From: Juglans regia
Lineage: Eukaryota > Streptophyta > Magnoliopsida > Fagales > Juglandaceae
NCBI RefSeq assembly: GCF_001411555.2
Contig: NC_049905.1
Location: forward strand, 7,159,053 to 7,223,052
Direction: 5' to 3'
DNA: 64,000 bases
Shown in pieces: positions 45,886 to 58,576 of this stretch; position 1 is the first letter of the stretch; every line of letters starts with the position of its first letter. The translations under genes and the position numbers were made by a program. The notes beneath the pieces were generated by a model that was not told the origin of the DNA, made no database searches, and saw only the letters and a program-made list of their open reading frames with translations.

Positions 45886-47137
45886 GGCTGGATTTTGATG
45901 TTGAATTGAGTTGAGTTGAATTAAATTTTTTATGAATAGTAATGAATTAAGATAGTATAATGAGTTCTATGAAATCTACCTAAGATGAGTTTTGTAGGGT
46001 CCAAATAATAATGTATTTGAAGTTCACATAAGATGAGTTAAATTATGGATCTCGCGTATAAATAAATATTAAATTAAAAAAGGTTGTGGATTTTATGTAT
46101 AAAGAGGTTTTGAGTTGATATGAGTTTAATAATTTTAAAATTTAAAATTTAAATATTAAACTCAAATTAAAATTAAATTAAATTAAATTGATATAATTGA
46201 GTCTAACAACCAAAAGTATCTTTAATAAATAACCCTAGCCCATTTAAATTTATATGAACCTTTCATGTTATTTTTCCAGCTAAGGCTTACGTGAACCATT
46301 CGTATTCGCATTAGTCTTTTTCCCACGGGCCACGGCAAAGGATGACTTTGGTCTTGATGTTTTTTTTAATGCTAGTCCTTTTCTTCGTTTCTCACACGCA
46401 AGGACAGATTTGATTTCTCTTTATTCCGACATTATCCTCGACTTATATTAATTTCTAAATTCATTTTTATATAAATTTTTTATAATAAAACTATTTATTT
46501 TTTAAAAAAATACTATTTCTAAGGGCATCTTAGTGGTTAATAATTAGAATAATAATCGACTTACTACTTCTTATCATCAATTTACTATTTTATAATATAT
46601 TTAAAACTTTATTTTTTTAATTATTTTCTTTTAACTATTTTTTTAACATTCTTTATTTAAAAAAAATTTAAAAAATATATAACTTTATTAATAATCAATT
46701 TCTTAATTATTAAGTAAAAAAATAATAACTGAAATAATAACTGAGTGGCAGAAGGTAGAAAACCACTTCGAGATTCACTACCTAATAAATATTTATTTTA
46801 CATTAGTCTTTGTTTATATCAATTATTTTTTAATTCATTAAGTAAGAGCATGTGACTCACATTGTTGACTTGACAACATCTTTCTATTTTATTTCAAATG
46901 GAGAATCATCGTCCATCAAACTTAGCTATATTTGATATCAAAGTCACTACAATTTATCTCAAATCAATTATTAATATAATCTACTATTTTTTCAACTTAT
47001 TAAAAAAAATTTAAATCCATTCAAACACATGTCATAATCTATTTATATTTAAATACATTTCAATAAGATCTATAAAATATTACTATTTATAGATCAACTC
47101 AAATCATCTTAGATCACATCAACATTCAAACGCAGCC
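45886..47137. repeat. Possible 1.25-kb element with MITE-type inverted ends
   Basis: The ends match at about 16 of 19 positions and are flanked by TTA on the left and TAA on the right. No coding capacity. It could be two adjacent MITEs: a first possible right end is near 46215 (GAGTCTAACAACC). Confidence 0.45.
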
Positions 47138-47984
47138 TAAACATTCAATAATTGATGGTGCTACAACCACATACACATAGCGTTAAATTGGTTTTTTTTT
47201 TTAATTTTATTAAAGCATTTTTTTTGTATTTAAAAAAAACATACAAAAAAATAAAAAACACAATAGTAAAAAATAAACAAACAGCTAAAAGAAAAACACA
47301 TTTCGGTACAGATAAAGTCAGCACTTCAAATCAAAACTTATAATAAAAGATATACCTAAAATAGATTCTATAATTTTGTTAAATATTTTACGTGATATTA
47401 ATTTATTCGGATTATTATAAATTATATAAAACTTATTGGACATGTATATCCGATTATAACGAATATTTTGGAGAAATTCGATTATTTACTATTAGTGTGT
47501 CAATGTATTATTTATTGTGGGATGAGGATCTATTATGATTATAAAAAATTAAAATGTCGATATATTTTTCATCATTTGGAAAATTTTATATGACTAGAAT
47601 GTAAATTACAAAATATTGAAATTGGTTAATATTTATGAGTTATTTTATTTTCAAGTTGGCGTGTAGAGCACATCATTTACATTATTTAAATAGGAAGATT
47701 TAATTTATAAGATTTAAAATTTAAAATTTATCTTTAATCATATTATATCATGTAAATACTTTACTTGATATATTCTACACACATGCTAAACAACAAGAAC
47801 TTTCAAAATACAAACCAATTTTTGTAAGAGTAATATTAAATACAATCGTGAATTATGTAAATTTATTTTGAAAAAGAGTGAAATTTATCATTAAAAATTA
47901 ATTTTTTTATATAAATTTATATTCACTAACTTTTTGCAAAAAGAATACATGGCATTACATGTAAGAATAATGCTATTGAGCAGT

Positions 47985-48145
47985 GGCAGATACAGTCCTT
48001 ATTTGTGGACTGTAATGTAAGTCTAGACAATTTTATCTTTAAAATTTTTTAAAATTATAAAACTATCCCTCTTAAAATGATATTTTTTTCTCATTTAATA
48101 AAATGCTGCACATACAGTTCTCAAATAGGAACTGCAAATAGAATT
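47985..48145. repeat. Small palindromic element shared with transporter intron 2
   Basis: Contains CAGTCCTTATTTGTGGACTGTAA and an A/T core (TTAAAATGATATTTTTTTCTCATTTAAT) closely like 16410-16580 and 40392-40560 in intron 2 of the two transporter genes. The inverted ends (ACTGCAAATAGA / ATACAGTCC) suggest a MITE family. Confidence 0.55.
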
Positions 48146-48430
48146 TATCAATGCGTATTATATCTCCTCAATTTGCTCCTTCATGTATTTAATTTTTTTT
48201 GAAATATTAATTTTTTTTTAAATAGTGGACTATTAGTATAGTTATATTTATATATATAATATTTTTTTTCAAAAAAAATTTAAATATATTTAAAAATATT
48301 TAAAAAAAAAAAGGATTTAGAGTGGGGCACATCCGTCAGAATAGCACCACTCTTACGCAAATATGTTCTCTTTGTAATTAACAAAACTTTTTCACGTCCA
48401 CCTACCTTGTATATAGTCATTCCCGCCGCT

Positions 48431-48437
48431 TATAAAA
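48431..48437 (+). promoter_or_regulatory. TATA-box candidate, GH3 gene 1
   Basis: GCTTATAAAAGAC, about 150 nt upstream of ATG 48583, leaving a leader of roughly 115-120 nt. It lies at the edge between AT-rich and less AT-rich sequence. Confidence 0.6.
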
Positions 48438-48582
48438 GACAGTGAACTCCAGCGATTAGTTTCACAGATTTGAATATAGTAATTAAGTTTTACGTTTCTG
48501 CCGGTTTCATTTGCTTTCTGCTGTCTCTCTGTGTTTAAGTACGCTCGCTGATCACTGACAAGCAAGGCGGATTACCAGAATT

Positions 48583-51500
48583 ATGAGCCAAGTGGATGTC
48601 TTGGATTATTGCGTTTACAGAGACCCCAATGCAGCAGTGGAGGCTCGCATCAAAGATCTGCTCTCTCGAATGACATTGGAAGAGAAGGTCGGCCAGATGA
48701 CGATGATTGAGCGCCGTGTCGCCACCCACGACGCCATTAAAGACCTTTCCATTGGTACGGACCTCTATATCTCTCTCTCTCATCCCGTGTCTAGAAGTTG
48801 CTTACTGTTACGTGTATGTGCCCTTCTGTGCATGTTTTGTTTCTGCAGTTTTGCTGACATTTTGTGGACTATTTTCTGTAGGAGGCATGATGAGTGCTGC
48901 TGGGAGTGGACCCTTCGGGAAAGTGAAAACAAAGTCGTCGGATTGGGCCGATATGGTTGACAGGTTTCAGAAGTCGGCGCTTGATTCACGGCTAGGGATA
49001 CCTTTAATATATGGGATTGATGCGATTCATGGTAACAATAGTATCTATGGTGCCACCATATTTCCTCATAATATTGGCCTTGGAGCTACAAGGTTAGTTG
49101 ACTCTGTCCCGGGTTTCTTACATAATTAGCCTATTAGGCACTTCTGGGCAGAACTAGAACAGGAAACAAAGAAAGATTGTGAAAAAAAAGGAAAAAAACC
49201 TTAAAAAGTTTGCTATATCCCTTGATTTTCTGTTCTGTAGCTATCCAAAGAAAATCAAAGTCATATCTGGACCTATACCCCAAAATACTAGTAAATGTTA
49301 CAACTGCAACCTCTTGGAATCGTTATAAATTTCAGGAACTTATCCCTTCCAATCTATATGGGATTCTATCCACCACCCTTTCATATTAAATATGAATATT
49401 ACAGTTGATGGAAGACTGTTGGAAGAAAGATGGAAAATGGCATGCAGTTTGAAATCTCAATTTACTAATAAATAGGTCAATGGTCAGAGTACTCCATAAC
49501 CAGTACTTTAATTTCTCATAGGACCATCTTATCAGCCACCAGCTTAGTTTATGCTTTAGCCTTTGAAAGGTAGGGATAAAAACCATTTCTGGGGAAGTTA
49601 AAGGACAAAGAACTATAACAGCTAACCCTTATGCATTTCTCCGCTCTTGTTAAAATCTCAAAGCAGCCAAATGGAAGGTATTTGGCCCTTTTGCTTCAGG
49701 ACCACTTATATTGTAAAACTTATGATAGGGATGCAGATTTGGCTCGAAAGATTGGGGAAGCAACGGCACTTGAAGTTAGAGCTAGCGGCATTAACTATAC
49801 TTTTGCTCCTTGTGTGGCTGTAAGTAGTACTGTAAATGTGACCTTTTGCTGGGCCATTATTTGTTTTAAGTGGTTGGTGCTTGCAATTTGGCAGTAGGCT
49901 TATAGTTGTAAGAAGTTATCAGTTCTTTATGCTTTTCAATATCTGTGGAGAATATTGACTATGTCTCTCTTCAAATGTTGCTGCCATTTCAATGAGTTAG
50001 GGATCTCTTGTAGTGTAAAGAACTAACAAACTAATTTAAATGTTAAGAAGCTCGACATGTAAATCATGAACAAGTGATATTAAGCTAGCTAGCGTTATGT
50101 CTGAGGTGTTATTCTTCTATCTTCTTTCACTTGTTTGTCTTCTAAACACTCTTTTGTGGACAAGAAATAGTCAGGAAAACTGATTTACATAAGTTTTGAT
50201 AGGTTTCAAGGGATCCCAGATGGGGGAGGTGCTATGAAAGTTACAGTGAAGACGCTGGAATTGTTAGAAAGATGACTTCCATTGTCACAGGCCTGCAGGG
50301 CCAGCCGCCCCCGAAACACCCAAAGGGCTACCCTTTTGTGGCTGGGAGGTAGCGAAAAGTTGTTGATATTCTATTTGCATTTATTTAATGACTATACTTA
50401 TATCTTTAATCAAATTTACTCCTTAGCTAGTTCATTCCACATTCATCATCAATTTAAATACGTTTGTTAATGTCTGAGAAAAACATATGGCGACTGGGGA
50501 AAAAAAAAATCTAACGGATTCTAAAAATCACGTCAGTTTGTGGGTTTATTTTGTGTAATATCTTTACGTCAGAAGCAGCAGTTCTCATCATATATTATGC
50601 ATCTAAAATTTTTTTATCCCGTTTTCATATATTTCGATTCTTAAATAGTTACATAACTAACTCAACTCTTCATACTTTCAAGCTTTGTAATACTCATAAT
50701 AATGCAAAGAAACCCTGATTGTCAATTCCTCTGTTAGCAGCCGTCCGATTGACTCTTTCTCATAATCCCACTTTTGTTTCCAGAAACAATGTTATTGCTT
50801 GTGCAAAGCATTTTGTAGGGGATGGGGGTACGGAAGGAGGAATAAATGAGGGGAATACTATATTATCATACGAGGAATTAGAAAGGATACATATGGCACC
50901 TTATCTGGACTGTATTTCTCGGGGAGTTTCCACTATTATGGCATCCTATTCTAGCTGGAATGGGCGTAAACTGCATGCAGACCATTTTCTCTTGACAGAA
51001 ATCTTGAAAGATAAGCTCGGTTTTAAGGTAAAAGTCTTGATATTACTTGTATAACTCATATTTATTTTGTTGGGGTTCTGAGATTATAGTTTCTGCACAT
51101 CTAGATAAATCTTGGGAAAATATTCTGCTGCAGGGTGTTGTAATTTCTGACTGGAGAGGACTTGACAGACTTAGCGAACCTCGTGGCTCAAACTATCGTT
51201 ACTGTATTTCCTCTGCTATTAATGCTGGAATAGACATGGTATAGATTCATTGAACTCCAATTCCAAAATCTATAACAAAGTTTCTTCATTTATTTATATC
51301 TTCTTTGCCTGACTGAGAAAAGATGCAGGTGATGGTGCCTTACAGATACGAACTGTTTGTGGAGGATTTGACATTTCTGGTTGAATCAGGGGAGATACAA
51401 ATGGCAAGGATCGATGATGCTGTTGAACGGATACTTAGAGTGAAGTTTGCTGCCAGTCTTTTTGAATTTCCTTTCGCGAATAGATCTGTGCTTGATACAG

Positions 51501-53292
51501 TTGGATGCAAGGTGACTTTTGAAACATTTAGCAAATGGTGGTGCTGACATTTTTGGCATCTGCACGATCTTCGGAAGATGCAAAAACTTTCCCTTTATTC
51601 GTTAAGCTGAATCAGTCCTCTCTCCCTATATTAACGTGAAAACGCATTAGAAACTCTAATTATTTAAAAGATATCAAATGCTTTCAGTTAGCAACTAACC
51701 ATACCATCAAACTTGACTGATTTAGTACTTAAAAACTGAGATAAAAGTTTGGCAATCGAAATTTTCTGCAGCTGCACAGAGATTTAGCACGTGAAGCAGT
51801 CCGCAAGTCTTTGGTTCTTTTGAAAAATGGAAAGGATCCGAAGAACCCTTTTCTTCCATTGGATAGAAATGCGAAAAGAATTCTTGTTGCTGGGACACAT
51901 GCAGATGATCTTGGATATCAGTGTGGTGGGTGGACAGCTGATTGGAAAGGAAGCAGCGGCAACATTGCAATTGGTATGTAATTATGTTGTTAATGTTAAA
52001 AGTATTAAGCAATACGTTGACTTTCACCATAAGAGTGAAAACATATTTAGCTTTGTAAGACTGATTTGTTTCTTTAGAATCACTGTGATACTCACTAACT
52101 ATATCAGTTATGATGGGAAATATTTTCCAATCTTTGGTTATCCCTGGGTTTTGTATGGCATGTATGGCAACACAGACAGTCAACGAGTCTCCTTAAATGA
52201 GGTTGTCCATACCTAGTTTGAATGGTTCAGAGGAGGAGAGCTGCTTGGCGTCTCCAATGTTGGGGTTGGTTGATTGATCATTTTAAGTCGAAGCATGGTG
52301 AATCTATTCCATCACTACAAACGGCAGCTAACATGGAGAATCTATCCGCAACTGCAGCATCATAATTACTTTGTATTGGTTCCTTGGTGGGCTCAGCCTA
52401 GTGTGCACAGCTTGACAGCTTGTGCAGGGGAAGTTGCCTGCATGCCAACCGAAGTTTTCTGCTTGTTTTCCTCATCTGGTAGTGGATGACTGTTTTTTTA
52501 AGCTGCAGGTCAGCCACAAAGTAATCCATGAGAGTCAGTCCTTAGGATCTGGTGGGGGGGCATTTCTTGGATTGGACCAAAAACTGAAGATATTTTTTGG
52601 ATTGAAAAATAAAATTAGAAAATAATGAATGGTCACAAAACTTTAAACTTCAAAATTATTTTAAGTTTAAACAATTAAGTTATAAAACTCATCATGTGGC
52701 TCAACAGGAGCGAAAGTTCTGTTTCGAAGAAAATTATATATGTTATAGATGTGTTGGAAGCACGATGGCGATGAACTCATGATGTCAATTCATTTTAGGC
52801 ACAACTATCTTGGATGCAATTAAAGAAGCAGTTGGAAATGAAACAGAAGTAGTTTATGAGCAATATCCATCGGCAGACACCTTAGCACATCGGGATTTCT
52901 CTTATGCAATTGTAGCTGTTGGGGAAGAACCCTATGCAGAGATACTTGGTGACAATTCGGAGCTTGTAATCCCTTTTGATGGAGCTGACTTATTAAGTTC
53001 AGTTGCTGGCTGTATCCCCACATTGGCAATTCTGGTATCTGGAAGACCCTTAGTTCTTGAGCCATGGCTTTTGGAGAAGACAGATGCTCTGATTGCTGCT
53101 TGGTTGCCTGGAAGTGAAGGAGGAGGAATTGCAGATGTTGTCTTTGGGGATCATGACTTTGAGGGCAGGCTGCCAGTGACATGGTTTAAAAGGGTCGAGC
53201 AGCTGCCCTTGCATGCTGAAATGAACGCATGTGACCCTCTATTCTCACTAGGCTTTGGGTTGACATGCAACAAGGAGAAATCTCCAAACTGA
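48583..53292 (+). CDS. Glycoside hydrolase family 3 enzyme (beta-glucosidase / exoglucanase type), gene 1
   Basis: Nine exons: 48583-48754, 48882-49092, 49729-49819, 50203-50348, 50784-51027, 51134-51238, 51329-51511, 51772-51973 and 52799-53292. All introns are GT-AG and phases add up to 615 aa, a normal length for plant GH3. Early blocks are [53 protein letters not shown]. The catalytic nucleophile is Asp294 in VVISDWRG; the acid/base candidate is Glu499 in [11 protein letters not shown], by analogy with barley exohydrolase ExoI. The second domain ends [17 protein letters not shown]. It would cleave terminal glucose from beta-glucans or glucosides. No obvious signal peptide is present (starts [10 protein letters not shown]), so location is uncertain. 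A tandem paralogue starts at 62635. Confidence 0.93.
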
Positions 53293-53459
53293 TAAAGTTG
53301 GTTCATATATATATATATATAGTTTATCTGAGTCACTTAAAGCAGAAGCAGTGCTGCAGTTGGCTCTTGAATAGATTTTTCCACTGGTATGACAATAATG
53401 TTGTATGTACTCTTTTCTGTATTTCCATTGGCTTCTAGTTCTAGTTATTGCCCTGTGAA

Positions 53460-53464
53460 CAGCA
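53460..53464. repeat. Target-site duplication of the downstream Copia element
   Basis: CAGCA directly precedes the 5' LTR and is repeated at 58577-58581 after the 3' LTR. Confidence 0.9.
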
Positions 53465-53749
53465 TATTAAGGCAGCAGACGTGTGTGCCTCCAAAGACTC
53501 TTTTAGAATAAGTTGAGAATACATCTGAAGAATTTCCTTGTAATAAACTAGCCTAGCCAGGTGTCAAATGATGTATGGTAATACTCTGCAAAATCTGTTA
53601 CGGAAAGGTCTATATATACTGACCATGGATTTATTGTAATGTGTGTGGAAAACAGATTCTGTGAAATGAAAAGAGAATTCTCTTGAGGAAGTTCATCTAG
53701 AACTTTATTCAAACACTTTCTGTGCAAATTCATTTAGCTTGTTTTAGCA
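53465..53749 (+). repeat. 5' LTR of the young Copia
   Basis: 285 bp, TATTAAGGCAGCAG to TTGTTTTAGCA. A TATA-like GTCTATATATACTG lies near 53610. Boundaries are fixed by the target duplication and the primer site. Confidence 0.93.
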
Positions 53750-53764
53750 TGGTATCAAAGAGCC
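53750..53764 (+). other. Primer-binding site, initiator-Met tRNA type
   Basis: TGGTATCAAAGAGCC directly abuts the 5' LTR. Confidence 0.85.
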
Positions 53765-53839
53765 AAAACGAACTCACGTCCTAATTTTCTTTACTCTTTC
53801 TCAAATTTTTTTTTTTTTTTTTTCTCTCCTTCATTACTC

Positions 53840-56800
53840 ATGTCTTCCTCAAACAAAACTCTCAATCCTCTCACCAATGCATCTAATTACATCAACATCA
53901 AGCTTACAATTGATAACTTTCTTTTATGGAAAGCTCAAATTGTTCCTTACCTTGAAGGGCATCAACTTTTTCGATATGTTGATGGTTCCTTCCCTCGGCC
54001 TCCTGCTCTGCTTGATGATAAATCCAATCCGGCTCATCTTCAGTGGCATTTACAGGATAAATTGATAGTGTCCACCATAAATTCGTCTTTGTCTGATTCG
54101 GTCTTGGCACAAGTTTTGGACTGTTCTACCTCCTGTGAGGTTTGGACGACGTTACAAAATCTGTTTGCTGCCAAGTCTTCAGCACATCTCATCCATACCA
54201 AGTATCAGCTAGCTACTCTAAAGAAAGGTGCCGAGTCTATCACAGATTGTTACAATAAAGCAAGGTCTCTTGCTTCCACTTTAAGTGCTGCTGGTCATCC
54301 TCTAGATGATTCTGAACTTGCGATTTATCTTCTAGCAGGACTGGGTACTGACTATGAAAGTCTAGTCACCTCCTTGACCACTCGCCCAGATGCTTTATCT
54401 CCCCACCAGCTCTTTAGCTATCTTTTGAACCATGAGTCTAGGGTCTCCCATCAAACTCAGTCTCTGCTTTCTGGCACCACCATAGCTGCTCATAATACCA
54501 CTAAAATTCAAAGTCCCAATAATTATTGGCGAGGTCGTGGGAACAATTTCCATGGGGGACGAGGATGCGGTCGTGGTTTTGGCAGGGGAATCCTTCCTGC
54601 TCCACGCCCACCGCAACAAACACCTCAATATTTCTCACCACGTTCTGACTCTCATCCTATGTGTCAGGTTTGTAACAAACCAGGACATGTGGCCGCTGCT
54701 TGTTATCATAGATATGACCACTCCTATCCGACTCCCCCTCCTGCTACCTTTGCTGCTAATTATTCTGCTCTTACCGCATCTCCTTCTTCTTCGCATACAT
54801 GGTTCCCGGACACCGCAGCAACACATCATTTTACTGCTGATATTAATAATCTTAATGTGGATTCAAGTGTTTATCAGGGATCAGATCAAGTAAGCATTGG
54901 AGATGGCTCTAGTATTCCCATCCAGAATGTTGGCTCCGCTCATTTCAGTTCAAACACTGGCAATTTTCTTCTCACAAATCTTCTACATGTTCCTTCTATC
55001 TCTCGCAATCTTCTTTCTGTACGGCAATTTTGTCATGACAACAATGTAATTTTTGAGTTTCATTCATCTTTTTTTCTTGTGAAGGATGCATGTACCCAGG
55101 AAACACTACTTCAGGGGCCCGTTGAAGATGGATTATATGTGTTCCATGCGGCTGCAGTGCCCTCTTCTCCCTCACCGAAAGTTTTCTCTGCAGTTCGAAC
55201 TTCTGCTCAACTTTGGCACTCCAGGTTGGGTCATCCTTCGTCTCGTACCACTTCCTTGATTCTTCAACGGTTTAGTCTACCTCTCACCACCAGCATCGCT
55301 CTGACTCCATGTTCGGCATGCTCCTCTTCAAAAGCTCATGCTCTTCCTCATCCTGCCTCACCCACACGTTCCACTTTTCCTTTTCAATTAATGTTCATGG
55401 ATGTATGGGGTCCTGCCTCAGTTTTATCTACTAAAGGGACTCGTTACTTCTTGTCCATTGTTGATGATTATTCCAAGTTCATCTGGTGTTTTCCTATGCA
55501 ATTAAAATCTAATGTTACTGCTATCATTTTAGCATTTCTAAACTACGTCACTACGCAATTTTCTTCCAAAATTCTTTCGGTTCAGACAGATGGGGGGAGT
55601 GAGTTTCGACCCCTTCATCCTGTCTTTTTCAAAATGGGCATTCATCATCGACTCACATGCCCCTATTCCCATCAACAAAATGGTAGTGTCGAAAGACGTC
55701 ATCGTCACATTGTTGAAACAGGCTTGTCTCTTCTTTCTCATGCCATGGTCCCTCATATCCATTGGGCTGAGGCTTTTCAAACTGCCACATATTTAATAAA
55801 TCGAATGCCCACTCTTGTTCTTAAAAATAAATCTCCTTTTGAAATTTTAATGGGAACAACACCAGATTATTCTTTTCTTCGTGTTTTTGGTTCAGCATGT
55901 TGGCCTAATTTACGGCCTTATAATCATCATAAATTAGATTTTCGTTCTAAACAGTGTGTGTTTTTGGGATATAGCTCAGATCATAAGGGGTATATTTGTT
56001 TTCATATTGAGTCTGGCCGTCGCTATATTTCTAGAGACGTTCTCTTTGATGAAACGAGTTTTCCCTTCTCTCGGTCCACGCATACATCTCAGTCAACAGG
56101 TCCTCATAACTCCATCAACACATTGGGTCTTCCGCTTGTTCCTTCAACGGATTCAATTTTTACATCCCCTTCATTAATTCAGACCATAACTTCCCAGCCC
56201 ATATCCTCTCAGCCTGTTGTCTCTACGCAGCCCACTGACTCAATTTCCTCTCCAGACCCTTCTTACTCTACTACACACACATCTCGTCTAAGCCCAATCA
56301 TCACTCAGCCTCTCCTGGGTCCTGATGTTTCGTCTCCAACAAACCCTAACTCTGCCGCCACTGAGTCTTCGTCTTCTTTCCCGTGTGTCAATCCTCTTAT
56401 CAATATTTCTGCACCTCACCAACACTCCATGGTCACGAGGTCCCAAACAAATAATCTCCGTCCTCTTCATCGAACAGATGGGACTATTCCCTGGCCTCCT
56501 TCCAAACCCACGGCTTCTCTTACCTCTGTTTCTTCATCATCATCTGTCCCTGAAGAACCTTCATCTTTCTCCGAAGCTTCCAAACATCTTGAATGGCGTA
56601 CTGCCATGGCCACTGAGCTCGACGCTCTCCTCCACAATCAAACCTGGAAACTTGTTTCTCCCTCTTCTGCTTATAATCTTCTCGGGTCCAAGTAGGTTTT
56701 AAAGACTAAAAGGCGTGCGGATGGAACACTTGAGCGTCGCAAAGCTAGACTTGTGGCTCAGGGGTTTCATCAGCAACTAGGTCTTGACTACATCGAGACA

Positions 56801-58150
56801 TTTAGTCCGGTTGTAAAACCTATGACTATTCGGCTCCTTCTTTCTCTGGCTATTTCATCTAACTGGGCACTTCATCAACTGGATATACAGAATGCATTCC
56901 TTCACGGTGACCTTGAAGAGGACGTGTACATGAAACAGCCACCTGGGTTTGTGCATCCCGATTTTCCTCAGCACGACTGTAAGTTACAAAAATCAATTTA
57001 TGGTCTGAAACAGGCTCCTAGAGCCTGGTTCGCAAAGCTTAGTGATAAACTGTTGTCTTTAGGATTTCGTAGTTCTTCCTCTGATTCATCATTGTTTATC
57101 ATGCGTACTAAATTAGATTGTCTGTTTATCCTTGTTTATGTTGATGATATTATTGTGACTGGATCCAGTGCACTTGTTATTTCTGATTTTATTGCTGCTC
57201 TACGAGCTTCATTTCCTGTAAAGGATCTCGGTTCTCTGCATTATTTCCTCGGTATTGAAGTGTTTCGGCACACTTCTGGTCTTTATTTATCTCAGTCTAA
57301 ATATATTTCTGACTTGTTGCACAAAACCAACATGCATAATTCTAAGTCTGTTTCAACTCCTATGTCCACCTCAGAAAAATTGACTGCTTTTGATGGTTCC
57401 ACTTTTGAGGATCCTCAGTGGTATCGTAGTGTTGTTGGCAGCCTACAGTATCTTGCTTTTACTGGTCCTGATATATCATTTGCTGTGAATCGTGTGTGCC
57501 AATTTATGCACTATCCTAGTCTTCCTCATTGGACAGCTGTCAAGCGCATTTTGCGCTATCTTAATAACACTCGGTATCTAGGCTTGCATTTTTCCCCCAC
57601 TCCCTCTCATCAACTAGCTGCCTTCTCTGATGCTGATTGGGCTGGATGCCCTGATGATCGCCGATCCACAGGTGGTTTTTGTGTCTATTTTGGGAATCAC
57701 TTGATTTCTTGGGGATCCAAGAAACAGCCCACTGTTGCTCGATCTTCTACTGAAGCCGAGTACAAATCTGTTGCTAATACTGCTTGTGAGCTTCTTTGGT
57801 TGCAGTCTCTTTTAGGAGAACTTGGTGTCTTTCTTTCTTCTCCTCCTACACTATGGTGTGACAACCTTGGAGCCACCTACCTGTCCATGAATCCAGTTAT
57901 GCACTCTCGGATCAAACATGTTGAGTTGGACTATCATTTTGTACGTGAAAGGGTGGCGGCTAAATCTCTACAAGTGTCATTCGTGTCTAGCAAAGATCAG
58001 ATAGCTGATATTCTCACCAAACCACTCTCAACGCCTCAGTATTTACAACTTCGATCAAGCCTTACACTTACTGCAGTACCGCTTGAATCGCGGGGGGATA
58101 TTAAGGCAGCAGACGTGTGTGCCTCCAAAGACTCTTTTAGAATAAGTTGA
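53840..58150 (+). pseudogene. Copia gag-pol polyprotein with one internal stop
   Basis: A single frame of 1436 codons is interrupted only by TAG at 56693-56695. The context (GSK-stop-VLKTK) points to a former Trp codon of the conserved RT start. Gag (UBN2 type) spans about residues 1-250, zinc knuckle CQVCNKPGHVAAAC starts near 275, protease has PDTAATHH near 325, GAG-pre-integrase has LWHSRLGHPS near 455. Integrase core: FMDVWGP, VDDYSKF, QTDGGSEF, QQNGSVERRH. RT has FSPVVK and VYVDDIIVTG. RNase H has FSDADWAGCPDDRRSTGG. The frame runs through the polypurine tract 52 nt into the 3' LTR. The upstream half (951 codons) and downstream half (from 56753) are each fully open. Confidence 0.93.
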
Positions 58151-58576
58151 GAATACATCTAAAGAATTTCCTTGTAATAAACTAGCCTAGCCAGGTGTCA
58201 AATGATGTATGGTAATACTCTGCAAAATCTGTTATGGAAAGGTCTATATATACTGACCTTGGATTTATTGTAATGTGTGTGGAAAACAGATTCTGTAAAA
58301 TGAAAAGAGAATTCTCTTGAGGAAGTTCATCTAGAACTTTATTCAAACACTTTCTGTGCAAATTCATTTAGGTTGTGTTTGGATGTTGAAATGAGTTGAG
58401 TTGAATTGAGTTAAGATGATAAAATATTGTTAGAATATTATTTTTTAATATTATTATTATTTTAAGATTTGAAAAAGTTGAATCGTTTATTATATTTTGT
58501 ATTGAGATTTGAAAAAGTTGTAATGATAAGTTGAGATAAGTTTGAGATCCAAACGAAGCCTTAGCTTGTTTTAGCA
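58099..58576 (+). repeat. 3' LTR of the young Copia, split by a MITE
   Basis: 478 bp; removing the MITE and one TTA leaves 285 bp, the 5' LTR length. Differences from the 5' LTR are few, mostly G/C to A/T (CTGAAG to CTAAAG, TTACGG to TTATGG, CTGTGAA to CTGTAAA). Confidence 0.93.
58371..58560. mobile_element. Tourist (PIF/Harbinger-type) MITE, 190 bp, in the 3' LTR
   Basis: Ends GGTTGTGTTTGGATGTTGA and (complement) GGCTTCGTTTGGATCTCA. It is flanked by TTA at 58368-58370 and 58561-58563. The 5' LTR keeps the empty site (CATTTAGCTTG), proving the 3-bp TTA duplication. This calibrates the related MITEs elsewhere in the window. Confidence 0.93.

Larger units (their letters stand above)
45835..48430. 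other. AT-rich intergenic DNA between right arm and GH3 gene
   Basis: No gene recognised. 45886-47137 is bounded by inverted ends GGCTGGATTTTGATGTTGA and (complement) GGCTGCGTTTGAATGTTGA, so it may be one large or two small MITE-type elements. 47985-48145 carries a small element also found in the transporter introns. Confidence 0.6.
53465..58576 (+). mobile_element. Nearly complete young Copia retrotransposon
   Basis: Two LTRs of 285 bp (one enlarged by a MITE), a primer site, a gag-pol frame in Copia order (gag, protease, integrase, RT, RNase H) and a polypurine tract (CGGGGGGA) before the 3' LTR. The 5-bp duplication CAGCA is intact. I counted about four mismatches between LTRs after removing the MITE, so the insertion is recent. 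The LTRs begin TA and end CA, a non-canonical pair. It sits 172 bp after the stop of GH3 gene 1, in the same orientation, probably in its 3' UTR or flank. Confidence 0.95.

Noticed and set aside
49998..50010. CTCTTGTAGTG as the missing right CACTA terminus
   Set aside because: It lies in intron 3 of the intact GH3 gene, beyond the right arm, with no subterminal repeats nearby. Chance match.
48583..53292. GH3 gene 1 as a pseudogene because of many separate ORFs
   Set aside because: All breaks coincide with GT-AG introns whose phases add up to a 615-aa protein with both catalytic residues.
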